DNA from: JAFHCF01 sp048497495
GTDB taxonomy: Bacteria; Pseudomonadota; Alphaproteobacteria; Rhizobiales; Ancalomicrobiaceae
Assembly (NCBI GenBank): GCA_048497495.1
Contig: JAFHCF010000065.1
Span: 1-9,421, forward strand
DNA: 9,421 nucleotides
Reading direction: 5' to 3'
How positions within the stretch are numbered: the first letter of the stretch is position 1; every line of letters starts with the position of its first letter. Below the pieces are notes generated by a model. That model did not search any database and was not told the origin of the DNA. It was given only the letters and a program-made list of their open reading frames with translations. A program made the translations under genes and the position numbers. Shown here piece after piece: positions 1 to 6,106 of the stretch.

Positions 1-231
1 GCGATCTGCAAGGTCATGAGTTCGGATTTCTTCATCGAACGTATTCCCGTCGTCTTCGGTTGTGACAATGAAGACGACGAAGTCTACTCGGCCATACGCA
101 CCTTCGGGGGAACCGCAATTCAGGTCGGTTCCCGTGAGGGTCACGATGCGGATATCGTTGTTCCCGGATCGAATGACGTGAAGTGGTTGATACGAGATTT
201 TCTCGCCGACCTTTCCGGCCGACCGCAGTAA
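1..231 (+). CDS. Trehalose-phosphatase-like protein, C-terminal fragment (5' end outside window)
   Basis: The reading frame is open from base 1, so the gene starts upstream; the ATG at 16 is probably internal. The 76 visible residues match the last third of HAD-type trehalose-6-phosphate phosphatases: an A-I-x-x-x-M stretch, then R-I-P-V-V-F-G, an acidic motif, an A-I-R-T-F-G-G-T-A-I-Q-V-G segment and a closing helix. In the family the acidic motif is normally GDDxTDE. Here it reads GCDNEDDE, so the first metal-binding aspartate is a cysteine while later acidic residues remain. This suggests weakened or altered catalysis, but only if the upstream motifs are otherwise intact, which cannot be seen. 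GC over the first 240 bases is about 54% by my hand count, well below the operon downstream, with codons such as AAT, GAA, ATA and GGT. That hints at different ancestry or weak expression. It would be a second phosphatase near the complete otsB at 1068. Confidence 0.6.
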   Translation, partial: AICKVMSSDFFIERIPVVFGCDNEDDEVYSAIRTFGGTAIQVGSREGHDADIVVPGSNDVKWLIRDFLADLSGRPQ

Positions 232-282
232 TGCCGTTGTCTTAATCACGCCATATCATACATGAAGAATATCTGTGTATGG
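232..282 (+). promoter_or_regulatory. AT-rich island, candidate promoter region
   Basis: Bases 241-280 are about 33% GC, the most AT-rich stretch of the window, directly after the stop of the phosphatase fragment. It is the most likely promoter position for the small genes downstream. TTGTCT at 237-242 could be a -35 element, but I find no convincing -10 hexamer at 16-18 bases, so no promoter is assigned. The rest of the gap up to 438 holds no supported gene: frames open there lack ribosome binding sites and give Arg/Pro/Ser-rich, low-complexity translations. Confidence 0.25.
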
Positions 283-438
283 CGTCGTCTTCCGAGGTCG
301 GTCCGCGAATGAGACCGACACGGTCTCGGCTTCGAAGTCCCCTGGAGACGCGAGCGCCGTCGTCGAATTCCGATGTGAATGCGACGCGTGCCGTTCGTCC
401 TCGGAGCCGAGTTCTCCCGCCCCTTGGTCGCGGGAGGC

Positions 439-478
439 GCTCACCCCGGTGGCCCCCCGCAACGTCGCCGGGGTGAGC
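439..478 (+). promoter_or_regulatory. Strong 11-bp hairpin in the leader of the 513 gene
   Basis: GCTCACCCCGG (439-449) is perfectly complementary to CCGGGGTGAGC (468-478), with an 18-base loop containing a run of C. The hairpin ends 22 bases before the ribosome binding site at 501. There is no T-run after it, so a classical intrinsic terminator is unlikely. A leader structure affecting expression of the 513 gene, or a stabilising 3' end for the upstream transcript, is possible. Confidence 0.5.
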
Positions 479-500
479 ACATACCCACTCAGACCCCTCA

Positions 501-508
501 TAGGAGGT
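501..508 (+). promoter_or_regulatory. Ribosome binding site TAGGAGGT
   Basis: A near-perfect Shine-Dalgarno sequence with AGGAGG at 502-507, five bases before ATG at 513. It decides the start of the small gene: the GTG at 507 lies inside the site and cannot be the start. CCTC at 496-499 could pair with GAGG at 504-507 across a 4-base loop and partly mask it. Confidence 0.8.
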
Positions 509-512
509 GCCA

Positions 513-761
513 ATGACCTACCGCGAACTCATCAGGAAGCTGAACGATCGCGTCGGCATCGACACTCAGGTTTCGTTCGACGACGACGAGCGCCCGACCG
601 AACTCAGGTTCCATCGCATGGATCGTCTGTCCGAGGATCTGATCCGGGAGGCGGTCGGCAAGGTCGCCGAGGAATTCCCCGGACTGATGGGGCCGATCAC
701 CGGCGTCTTCGTCTCCTTCGAGGACAGGTTGGGTCCGACGCGGAGGCGGGTTGCCCTGTGA
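513..761 (+). CDS. Small acidic hypothetical protein (82 aa)
   Basis: I do not recognise the family. The ATG at 513 follows an almost ideal ribosome binding site, which is the main evidence that the gene is real. The product is a soluble 82-residue protein with no signal peptide, membrane helix or cysteine. It starts MTYRELIRKLNDRVG, a likely amphipathic helix. An acidic strand-like section follows (VSFDDDERPTELRF), then a second long helix (LSEDLIREAVGKVAEEFPGL), then a beta-like end, GVFVSFEDRLG, and a basic tail RRR. The pattern suggests a compact alpha/beta fold. It is followed by three tandem hairpins and preceded by a strong leader hairpin, so it may form its own short transcript. Its closeness to the trehalose genes may mean a stress-related role, but nothing in the sequence shows this. 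Confidence 0.7.
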   Translation: MTYRELIRKLNDRVGIDTQVSFDDDERPTELRFHRMDRLSEDLIREAVGKVAEEFPGLMGPITGVFVSFEDRLGPTRRRVAL

Positions 762-762
762 A

Positions 763-840
763 CTGCGCCCCTGCGAGAGGCGCAGCCCCGCCGCCCCGTG
801 TCGGGTCGGCGGGGAGTTCGTCGGTCATTCGCTCCGACGA
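763..840 (+). terminator. Three tandem hairpins after the 513 gene
   Basis: Hairpin one begins one base after the stop codon: CTGCGCC (763-769) pairs with GGCGCAG (779-785). Hairpin two follows at once: CCCCGCCG (786-793) with CGGCGGGG (807-814), extended inside by CCCG (795-798) and CGGG (802-805) around a TGT loop, giving 12 pairs with one mismatch. Hairpin three pairs TCGTCGG (818-824) with CCGACGA (834-840). None has a clean T-run. They could end or protect the small-gene transcript, or control read-through into the genes at 916 and beyond. The remaining bases to 915 are GC-rich with no other clear signal. Confidence 0.5.
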
Positions 841-915
841 TCTCCCCGCCGGCCGAAGTCGCCGACCCCCAATCCCGCCGGTGGGCCGACGTCATGAGTT
901 CGAGAGGTATTCGCC

Positions 916-1053
916 ATGAAGAATGTAAACGGATCGCGCACGCGCGATGATTCAGGCTATGGTGGTGACGACGAGAACCCGTTCGTGCCACCCGTTTATT
1001 ATGTCGCTCTGATCGTCGTCTTCGGCCTGATCATTCTCGCGACATTCCTCTGA
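916..1053 (+). CDS. Tail-anchored membrane microprotein (45 aa)
   Basis: ATG at 916 lies 8 bases after GAGAGG (902-907), an acceptable ribosome binding site. The 45 residues split cleanly: a polar Gly/Asp/Arg-rich head (residues 1-22, including DDSGYGGDDENP), a Pro-Phe-Val-Pro-Pro hinge, and one hydrophobic helix from about Tyr28 to the C-terminal Leu45. The likely topology is a C-terminal anchor with the head in the cytoplasm, although the head is acidic and topology is uncertain. The gene ends 14 bases before otsB, so it is probably the first gene of the trehalose operon. It belongs to no family I know. A partner of the membrane-bound trehalose synthase made from the same operon is one possibility; this is inference from position only. 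Confidence 0.6.
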   Translation: MKNVNGSRTRDDSGYGGDDENPFVPPVYYVALIVVFGLIILATFL

Positions 1054-1067
1054 AGGGCGAATTCGAT

Positions 1068-1841
1068 ATGGACAAACCCATGACGGTCGAGCGTCGAAGC
1101 CCGATCGAATCGTTGCGCCCCGAGGTGAAGAACGCATTGTTTCTCGACTTCGACGGCACCCTGGTCGACATCGCCCAGACGCCGGAGAGCGTCGTCGTGC
1201 CACGCGGACTGGTGCCGCTCCTGGTCGGGCTCCACGAGGCCCTCGACGGCGCGCTGGCGATCGTCACCGGGCGGTCGATCGCCGACATCGATGCCTTCCT
1301 CCATCCGGCGCGCTTCGTCGTGGCGGGCCTGCACGGCGGCGAATACCGGACCAGCCGTGAGGAGGTGGTGCGTCCGGCGGCGCTGCCGATCGATCCTGGA
1401 GTGGTCGAGGCGATCCGGGCGCTCGAGGCGATCGCGCCGGGGGTCAGGGTCGAGCCCAAGGGCGCGACCATCGCGGTTCACTGGCGCAACGCGCCGGAGG
1501 CGGAGGACCGCGTCGGCGAGGCCTTGGCCCGTATCGTCGAGGGTGGTCCCGATCATCTCGAGATTTCGCGCGGCCGGCGGGTGTTCGAGGTCTGCCCGAA
1601 ACACATCTCCAAGGGCGCGGCGATCGAGATCCTCTCCGACCTGCCGGCCTTCCGAGGCCGTCGGCCGATCATGATCGGCGACGACATCTCCGACGAGAGC
1701 GCCTTCGAGGCGGCCGAGCGGCTGGGTGGCGTCGCCTTTCGCGTCTGCGGCGAGACCTTCTCGCCGAAGGTCGCCGACTTCGAGACGCCGCGACAGGTCC
1801 GCGAATGGCTCTCGGTGCTGCTGACGCGGGCGACCCCATGA
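1068..1841 (+). CDS. otsB: Trehalose-6-phosphate phosphatase
   Basis: Removes phosphate from trehalose-6-phosphate to give trehalose, the second step of the OtsA/OtsB pathway, in the cytoplasm. The 257-residue product is normal in length for bacterial OtsB and carries all HAD phosphatase motifs: DFDGTLVD at 27-34 (Asp27 nucleophile, Asp29 acid/base), TGRS at 67-70, GLHGGE at 87-92, the lysine in SKGAAI (Lys182), and GDDISDE at 204-210 for Mg binding. The Lys-Gly and Glu residues of the cap region (EPKG, HWRN) also fit. ATG at 1068 has AGGG at 1054-1057 ten bases upstream; ATG at 1080 would remove only four residues. The gene follows the microprotein by 14 bases and overlaps the GH15 gene by ATGA, so translation is probably coupled. 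Unlike the fragment at 1-231, motif IV is intact, so this should be the working phosphatase. Confidence 0.93.
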   Translation: MDKPMTVERRSPIESLRPEVKNALFLDFDGTLVDIAQTPESVVVPRGLVPLLVGLHEALDGALAIVTGRSIADIDAFLHPARFVVAGLHGGEYRTSREEVVRPAALPIDPGVVEAIRALEAIAPGVRVEPKGATIAVHWRNAPEAEDRVGEALARIVEGGPDHLEISRGRRVFEVCPKHISKGAAIEILSDLPAFRGRRPIMIGDDISDESAFEAAERLGGVAFRVCGETFSPKVADFETPRQVREWLSVLLTRATP

Positions 1842-3625
1842 GTACCCGCGCCTCGCTCGATCTGGCGGTCGTCGGCAACAGCAACATCGCCGCGCTGATC
1901 GATCGCGCCGGGACCTTCGTGTGGGGCTGTTGGCCGCGTTTCGACGGGGACCCGATGTTCTCGGCGCTGGTCGACGGCGACGATCCGAAGAGCGGATTCT
2001 TCTCGATCGGCTTCGACGAGGGCGGCACCACCGAGCAGGCCTATGTCCGCAACACCGCGATCGTGCGGACGGTCCACAGCGATGCCGCGGGGGCGTCCTT
2101 CGTCGTCACCGACTTCGTGCCGCGATTCCGTCAGTTCGGGCGCACCTATCGTCCCTTGATGATCGTGCGGATGGTCGAGCCGCTCGCCGGCATGCCGCGG
2201 ATCCGGGTGCGGATGCGCCCCGCCGCCGATCAGGGACGGTCGGCGGTGACGGCGATCGCCGGCTCCAACCACGTGCGCTGGGCCTCCGACATCGGGGCGA
2301 TCCGCCTGACCACCGACGCGGCGATCCAGCACGTGCTCGGCGAGAGCGCCTTCGTCTTGACCCGGCCGCTGACCTTCATCGTCCATCCGGACGAGACGCT
2401 GGCGGATTCGGCGGCGCGGGTCGGCCGCGACTTTCTGGAGAAGACCACCCTCTGGTGGCTCGAATGGGTCCGGGCGCTCAACGTGCCCTACGAGTGGCAG
2501 GAGGCGGTGATCCGCGCGGCGATCACCCTGCAACTGTGCAGCTTCGAGGACACCGGCGCCATCGTCGCGGCGCTGACCACCTCGATCCCGGAATCAGCGG
2601 ACAGCGAACGCAATTGGGACTATCGCTATTGCTGGATCCGTGACGCCTACTTCACCGTCCACGCCCTCAACCGGGTCGGGGCGACACCGACGATGGAACG
2701 GTTCATCGACTACGTCACCAACGTCATCTCGCTGGAGAAGGGGCCGGCGCTGAAGCCGCTCTACGGCGTGGTGCCGGATCAGCCGATCGAGGAGGTGATC
2801 GCCACCGACCTCGCCGGCTATCGCGGCCAGGGGCCGGTGCGCATCGGCAACGCGGCGCGCGACCAGGTCCAGCACGACGTCTACGGCAGCGTCATCCTGG
2901 CGGCGTGGCAGATGTTCTACGACGAGCGCCTGCCGAAGAAGGGCGACGTCTCGCTGTTCGAACTGTTGGAGCCGCTCGGGCTCTGCGCGCTGCGCGATGC
3001 CCTGACGCCGGATGCCGGGATCTGGGAATATCGCGGGCGCGCCCGCATCCACACGCACTCGGCCGCGATGTGTTGGGTCGCCTGCGACCGGCTCGCCCGC
3101 ATCGCCGACAAGCTCGGGCTCGCCGCCAAGGCGACCCAGTGGCACGTGGCGGCGGACGACTTGCGCGACACCATCCTCTCACGGGCGTGGAACAAGATCG
3201 GCTATTTCGCCGGAAGCCTCGACGGCGACGAGATCGACGCCTCGGTGCTGCTGCTGCACGAGCTCGGCATCATCGAGGCGCGCGACGAGCGCTTCGTCGC
3301 CACGGTCGAGCGGATCGGCTCGACCCTCGGCCACAACGGTCATCTCCTGCGCTACATCGCGCCGGACGACTTCGGCGTGCCGACCGTCGCCTTCACCATC
3401 TGCACCTTCTGGTACGTCGACGCCCTGGCGGCGATCGGCCGGACGGAGGAGGCGCGGTCGCTGTTCGAGGCGCTGCTCGCCCGGCGCAATCACGTCGGTC
3501 TGCTGTCGGAGGACATCGATCCGGTGACCGGCGAATTGTGGGGCAACTTTCCTCAGACCTATTCGATGGCGGGTCTCATCGTCGCGGCGATGCGATTGTC
3601 ACGCGCGTGGGAGGGTGCGCGATGA
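1838..3625 (+). CDS. Glycoside hydrolase family 15 (glucoamylase/trehalase type)
   Basis: An inverting alpha-glucosidase of family GH15 with 595 residues, usual for bacterial members. The N-terminal part shows the family start (IAALIDRAGTFVWGCWPRFDGD), a beta-sandwich region, then an (alpha/alpha)6 barrel. Visible barrel landmarks are NWDYRYCWIRDA at 259-270, the general acid Glu397 in IWEYRG, and the general base Glu558 in LLSEDIDP, followed by GNFPQTYS. No signal peptide is present, so it acts in the cytoplasm. GH15 includes glucoamylases, dextran glucosidases and some bacterial and archaeal trehalases, and the sequence alone does not settle the substrate. Placement between otsB and otsA, with ATGA overlaps on both sides, favours trehalose turnover or a related alpha-glucoside. 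ATG at 1838 is chosen because it makes the overlap; an in-frame ATG at 1805 lies inside otsB without a ribosome binding site. Confidence 0.9.
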   Translation: MSTRASLDLAVVGNSNIAALIDRAGTFVWGCWPRFDGDPMFSALVDGDDPKSGFFSIGFDEGGTTEQAYVRNTAIVRTVHSDAAGASFVVTDFVPRFRQFGRTYRPLMIVRMVEPLAGMPRIRVRMRPAADQGRSAVTAIAGSNHVRWASDIGAIRLTTDAAIQHVLGESAFVLTRPLTFIVHPDETLADSAARVGRDFLEKTTLWWLEWVRALNVPYEWQEAVIRAAITLQLCSFEDTGAIVAALTTSIPESADSERNWDYRYCWIRDAYFTVHALNRVGATPTMERFIDYVTNVISLEKGPALKPLYGVVPDQPIEEVIATDLAGYRGQGPVRIGNAARDQVQHDVYGSVILAAWQMFYDERLPKKGDVSLFELLEPLGLCALRDALTPDAGIWEYRGRARIHTHSAAMCWVACDRLARIADKLGLAAKATQWHVAADDLRDTILSRAWNKIGYFAGSLDGDEIDASVLLLHELGIIEARDERFVATVERIGSTLGHNGHLLRYIAPDDFGVPTVAFTICTFWYVDALAAIGRTEEARSLFEALLARRNHVGLLSEDIDPVTGELWGNFPQTYSMAGLIVAAMRLSRAWEGAR

Positions 3626-5898
3626 CCCACCCCGCACCGGAGTGGAGAGACGACGACACGGGGCTCGGCGTGAGGGTGGGGCGGATCCTCAAGATCCGCG
3701 CGGTGCGATACGGGCTGATCCTGCTCGGGGCGTGCACCGTCCTGGTCCTGGCGCTGGCGCCGCTGGCGTCGCTCCTGGTGGAGGGGTGGTCGCGCCAGGA
3801 CGTCGAATTGCGCTCGCGGCTGGTCTATCGCTCGGTGCGCGAGCAGGTCGGGTCGCTGACGATCTCGCCGCGGAGCGATCTGACGCCGTTCTTCGAAAAC
3901 CTCACCGACGACGAGCGGCTCCTCGCCCTCGGTTTCTGCACCGAGGAGAACGCCCTGCGTTTCGCCACGCGGCATATGCCCAAGGGGTTCGCCTGCGCCG
4001 ATCTTCCCCTGCGCAACATCGACCGGTTCGCGGTCCGCAGGGTCGGCGGCATGCATGTCCATGTCGGCATCTATCCTATGAAGGTCGGTCCGATCTCCGG
4101 CCACCTGCTGGTGCTGCACGATCTGGCCTTCATCGACGAACGGGTCACCACGGCGCGCATCTACACGACGCTGGCGCTGGCGATCGCCGTCTTCGGTCTC
4201 GGTCTGGTGGCCGGTCTCACCATTCTGATCGTCATGCGGCGATGGGCGCGGTCGATGGCCTCTCCCTACGCCGAACTGCACGGATCGCCGACGGCGCTGC
4301 CGCCGGCCCGCAGGGAATCGCCGATCGCCCGGGAGTTCCAGGCGCTGATGCGAGAGTTGCAATCCGAGAAGAAGAGCGGCGAGGGCATCCACGTCCAGTG
4401 GTCGCCCTCGACCGTGCGCCAGCTCCTCGTCGAGGAACTGCCCGGTGCCGAGATCCTCGTCGTCTCCAATCGCGAGCCCTACATCCACAATCATTCGGAG
4501 ACCGGCGAGATCGTCCTGCAGATGCCGGCGAGCGGGCTCGTCTCGGCGCTCGAGCCGGTGATGCGGACCTGCGGCGGCACCTGGATCGCGCATGGCAGCG
4601 GCTCGGCCGATCGCGAGGTGGTGGACGCGAACGACCGCATCGCGGTGCCGCCGGCTGCGCCCGACTACACGCTGCGGCGGGTCTGGCTCTCCGACGACGA
4701 GGTCGAGGGTTACTACTACGGCTTCGCCAACGAGGGGCTCTGGCCCCTGTGCCACATCGCCTTCGTGCGGCCGACCTTCCGCGAGCACGACTGGGAGCGC
4801 TACAAGGCGGTGAACGAGCGTTTCGCCGACATCGTGGCGGAGGAGGCGACCAGCGAGGATCCGATCGTCCTGGTCCAGGACTATCATTTCGCGCTGTTGC
4901 CGCGGATGGTGCGCGAACGCCTGCCCAAGGCGACGATCATCACCTTCTGGCACATCCCCTGGCCCAATGCCGAAACCCTCGGCATCAGCCCCTGGCGCCG
5001 GGAGATCATCGACGGGTTGCTCGGGTCGAGCATCCTCGGCTTCCACACCCGCCAGCACTGCAACAACTTTCTGGAATCGACCGATCGCTTCATGGAGAGC
5101 CGCATCGATCGCGAGCACGATTCGGTGACCTTCGGCGGTTTCGACACGTTGATCCGACCCTATCCGATCTCGATCGAATGGCCGCCGGCGGCGCTGGCGA
5201 CCCAGGGCACCATCGCCGAATGCCGCGCCGCGGTGCGGGCGCGCATCGGTCTCGCCGACGACGTGCGGATCGCCGTCGGCATCGAACGCTTCGACTATAC
5301 CAAAGGCATCCTCGACCGCATGGCGGCGGTGGACGAGCTGATGACCCGCCATCCCCATTGGAAGGGCAAGTTCACCTTCATCCAGGCGGCGGCGCCGACA
5401 CGATCGGCGCTCGGCAGCTATTCGGCGCTGCAGGACGACGCGATCCGGATGGCGGCCGACATCAACGCGCGCCACGGCACCGAGGGGTGGCGGCCGATCC
5501 ATCTGGTGATCCGCCACCACGACCAGCGCGAGGTCTACGAGCTGTTCCGCGCCGCCGACGTCTGCGTCGTCTCCAGCCTGCACGACGGCATGAACCTGGT
5601 CGCCAAGGAGTTCGTCGCGGCGCGCGACGACGAGCGCGGCGTCCTCATGCTGTCGAGCTTCGCCGGGGCGTCGCGCGAGCTCTCCGAGGCGTTGATCGTC
5701 AACCCCTACGACACGCGGGCGATGGCGGAGGCCTTCGACACCGCCTTGAACATGCCGGAAGACGAGCAGCGCGAAAGGCTCAGCCTGATGCGCGAGATCG
5801 TCAAGCAGCGCAACGTTCACCGTTGGGCGGCGCAGATGCTGATCGACGCGGCGCGGATCCGCAAGCGCGAGCACATCCAGGCCCATTCGCCGAACTGA
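3622..5898 (+). CDS. otsA: Membrane-anchored trehalose-6-phosphate synthase (GT20) with periplasmic N-terminal domain
   Basis: Transfers glucose from UDP-glucose to glucose-6-phosphate. The 758-residue product is about 280 longer than E. coli OtsA. Residues 1-28 are basic and cytoplasmic, 29-53 form the first membrane helix, 54-181 a periplasmic domain with two cysteines (Cys106, Cys125), and 182-205 the second helix, followed by MRRWAR (positive-inside). A HAMP-like linker runs to about 250, and the GT20 domain spans about 276-745. Catalytic landmarks by analogy with OtsA: SNRE (Arg284), GGTW (Trp321), YYYGFANEGLW (364-374), QDYH (Asp420), WHIPWP (His444), ERFDYTKG (Arg556, Lys561) and HDGMNLVAKE (Asp655). 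The usual Gly-Gly of the N-terminal loop reads ASGL here (Ser304). Start by ATGA overlap with GH15; the frame is open further upstream but that part is a shadow of GH15. Last gene before the terminator at 6012. The signal sensed, if any, is unknown. Confidence 0.9.
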   Translation: MTHPAPEWRDDDTGLGVRVGRILKIRAVRYGLILLGACTVLVLALAPLASLLVEGWSRQDVELRSRLVYRSVREQVGSLTISPRSDLTPFFENLTDDERLLALGFCTEENALRFATRHMPKGFACADLPLRNIDRFAVRRVGGMHVHVGIYPMKVGPISGHLLVLHDLAFIDERVTTARIYTTLALAIAVFGLGLVAGLTILIVMRRWARSMASPYAELHGSPTALPPARRESPIAREFQALMRELQSEKKSGEGIHVQWSPSTVRQLLVEELPGAEILVVSNREPYIHNHSETGEIVLQMPASGLVSALEPVMRTCGGTWIAHGSGSADREVVDANDRIAVPPAAPDYTLRRVWLSDDEVEGYYYGFANEGLWPLCHIAFVRPTFREHDWERYKAVNERFADIVAEEATSEDPIVLVQDYHFALLPRMVRERLPKATIITFWHIPWPNAETLGISPWRREIIDGLLGSSILGFHTRQHCNNFLESTDRFMESRIDREHDSVTFGGFDTLIRPYPISIEWPPAALATQGTIAECRAAVRARIGLADDVRIAVGIERFDYTKGILDRMAAVDELMTRHPHWKGKFTFIQAAAPTRSALGSYSALQDDAIRMAADINARHGTEGWRPIHLVIRHHDQREVYELFRAADVCVVSSLHDGMNLVAKEFVAARDDERGVLMLSSFAGASRELSEALIVNPYDTRAMAEAFDTALNMPEDEQRERLSLMREIVKQRNVHRWAAQMLIDAARIRKREHIQAHSPN

Positions 5899-5915
5899 CG
5901 CGACGGCGGCCTCCG

Positions 5916-5944
5916 GCCGGCGATCGCGGTGTCGATCGGCCGGC
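5916..5944 (+). other. Hairpin just after otsA
   Basis: GGCCGGCGATCG-type stem: CGATCG (5921-5926) pairs with CGATCG (5933-5938) across a 6-base loop. After one bulged G, GCCGG (5916-5920) pairs with CCGGC (5940-5944). A run of five T comes only 20 bases later (5964-5968), so it is a poor terminator by itself. It may protect the mRNA end. Confidence 0.35.
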
Positions 5945-6011
5945 GCGGGAAACCGTGCGGACATTTTTGGGCTCGCGCCCGGCCGCGTGTCGACCTATCG
6001 TTTCAAGTCTC

Positions 6012-6050
6012 GTCTCTCCGCGCCCGCTGCTCGGCGGGGAGACATTTTTT
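6012..6050 (+). terminator. Intrinsic terminator of the trehalose operon
   Basis: GTCTCTCCGC (6012-6021) pairs with GCGGGGAGAC (6034-6043) over 10 pairs including one G-U, with a 12-base loop. It is followed at once by A and six T (6045-6050). This is the clearest terminator in the window. It separates the trehalose operon from the sigma factor cassette, whose candidate promoter starts 10 bases later. Confidence 0.85.
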
Positions 6051-6060
6051 CGACATCGCA

Positions 6061-6087
6061 TTGAACCTCCTCTCGCTCCGCCGCGAC
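6061..6087 (+). promoter_or_regulatory. Candidate ECF-type promoter of the sigma operon
   Basis: TTGAACC (6061-6067), 16 bases, then CGAC (6084-6087). An AAC-containing -35 box and a short CG-rich -10 box at this spacing are typical of ECF sigma targets. The identical boxes and spacing recur at 9265-9291 before the last gene. Transcription would start near 6093-6096, just before the sigma gene, consistent with autoregulation. Confidence 0.45.
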
Positions 6088-6106
6088 CCATGGTCGAACG
6101 GCCGGC

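Noticed and set aside
108..133. Perfect 8-bp inverted repeat GGGAACCG / CGGTTCCC, and its likeness to a general-stress (GGAAC...GTT) promoter
   Set aside because: It lies inside conserved coding sequence, and the gap between GGAAC and GTT is 14 bases, shorter than the 16-17 expected of that promoter class.
275..919. A 214-codon + strand frame covering the small gene at 513
   Set aside because: No ribosome binding site, a low-complexity Arg/Pro/Ser translation, and it runs through hairpin-rich intergenic DNA; the frame at 513 has a far better start.
1805..1837. Earlier ATG for the GH15 gene
   Set aside because: It adds 11 residues coded within otsB, with no ribosome binding site, whereas 1838 gives the ATGA overlap and the usual family N-terminus.
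2905..3621. Upstream extension of the otsA frame into the GH15 gene
   Set aside because: The translation is Arg/Ala-rich without motifs and lies wholly inside the GH15 coding sequence; the ATGA start at 3622 agrees with the neighbouring junctions.
3559..5964. Very long open frame (about 800 codons) on the minus strand opposite otsA
   Set aside because: It mirrors the codon structure of a GC-rich gene; the translation is rich in Arg, Asp, His and Val with no family motif, and the + strand codes for an unmistakable GT20 enzyme.
5960..6050. GACATTTTT present twice, at 5960-5968 and 6041-6049
   Set aside because: The second copy is the T-run of the terminator; the first lacks a stem directly before it, and a 9-base match is too short to call a repeat element.
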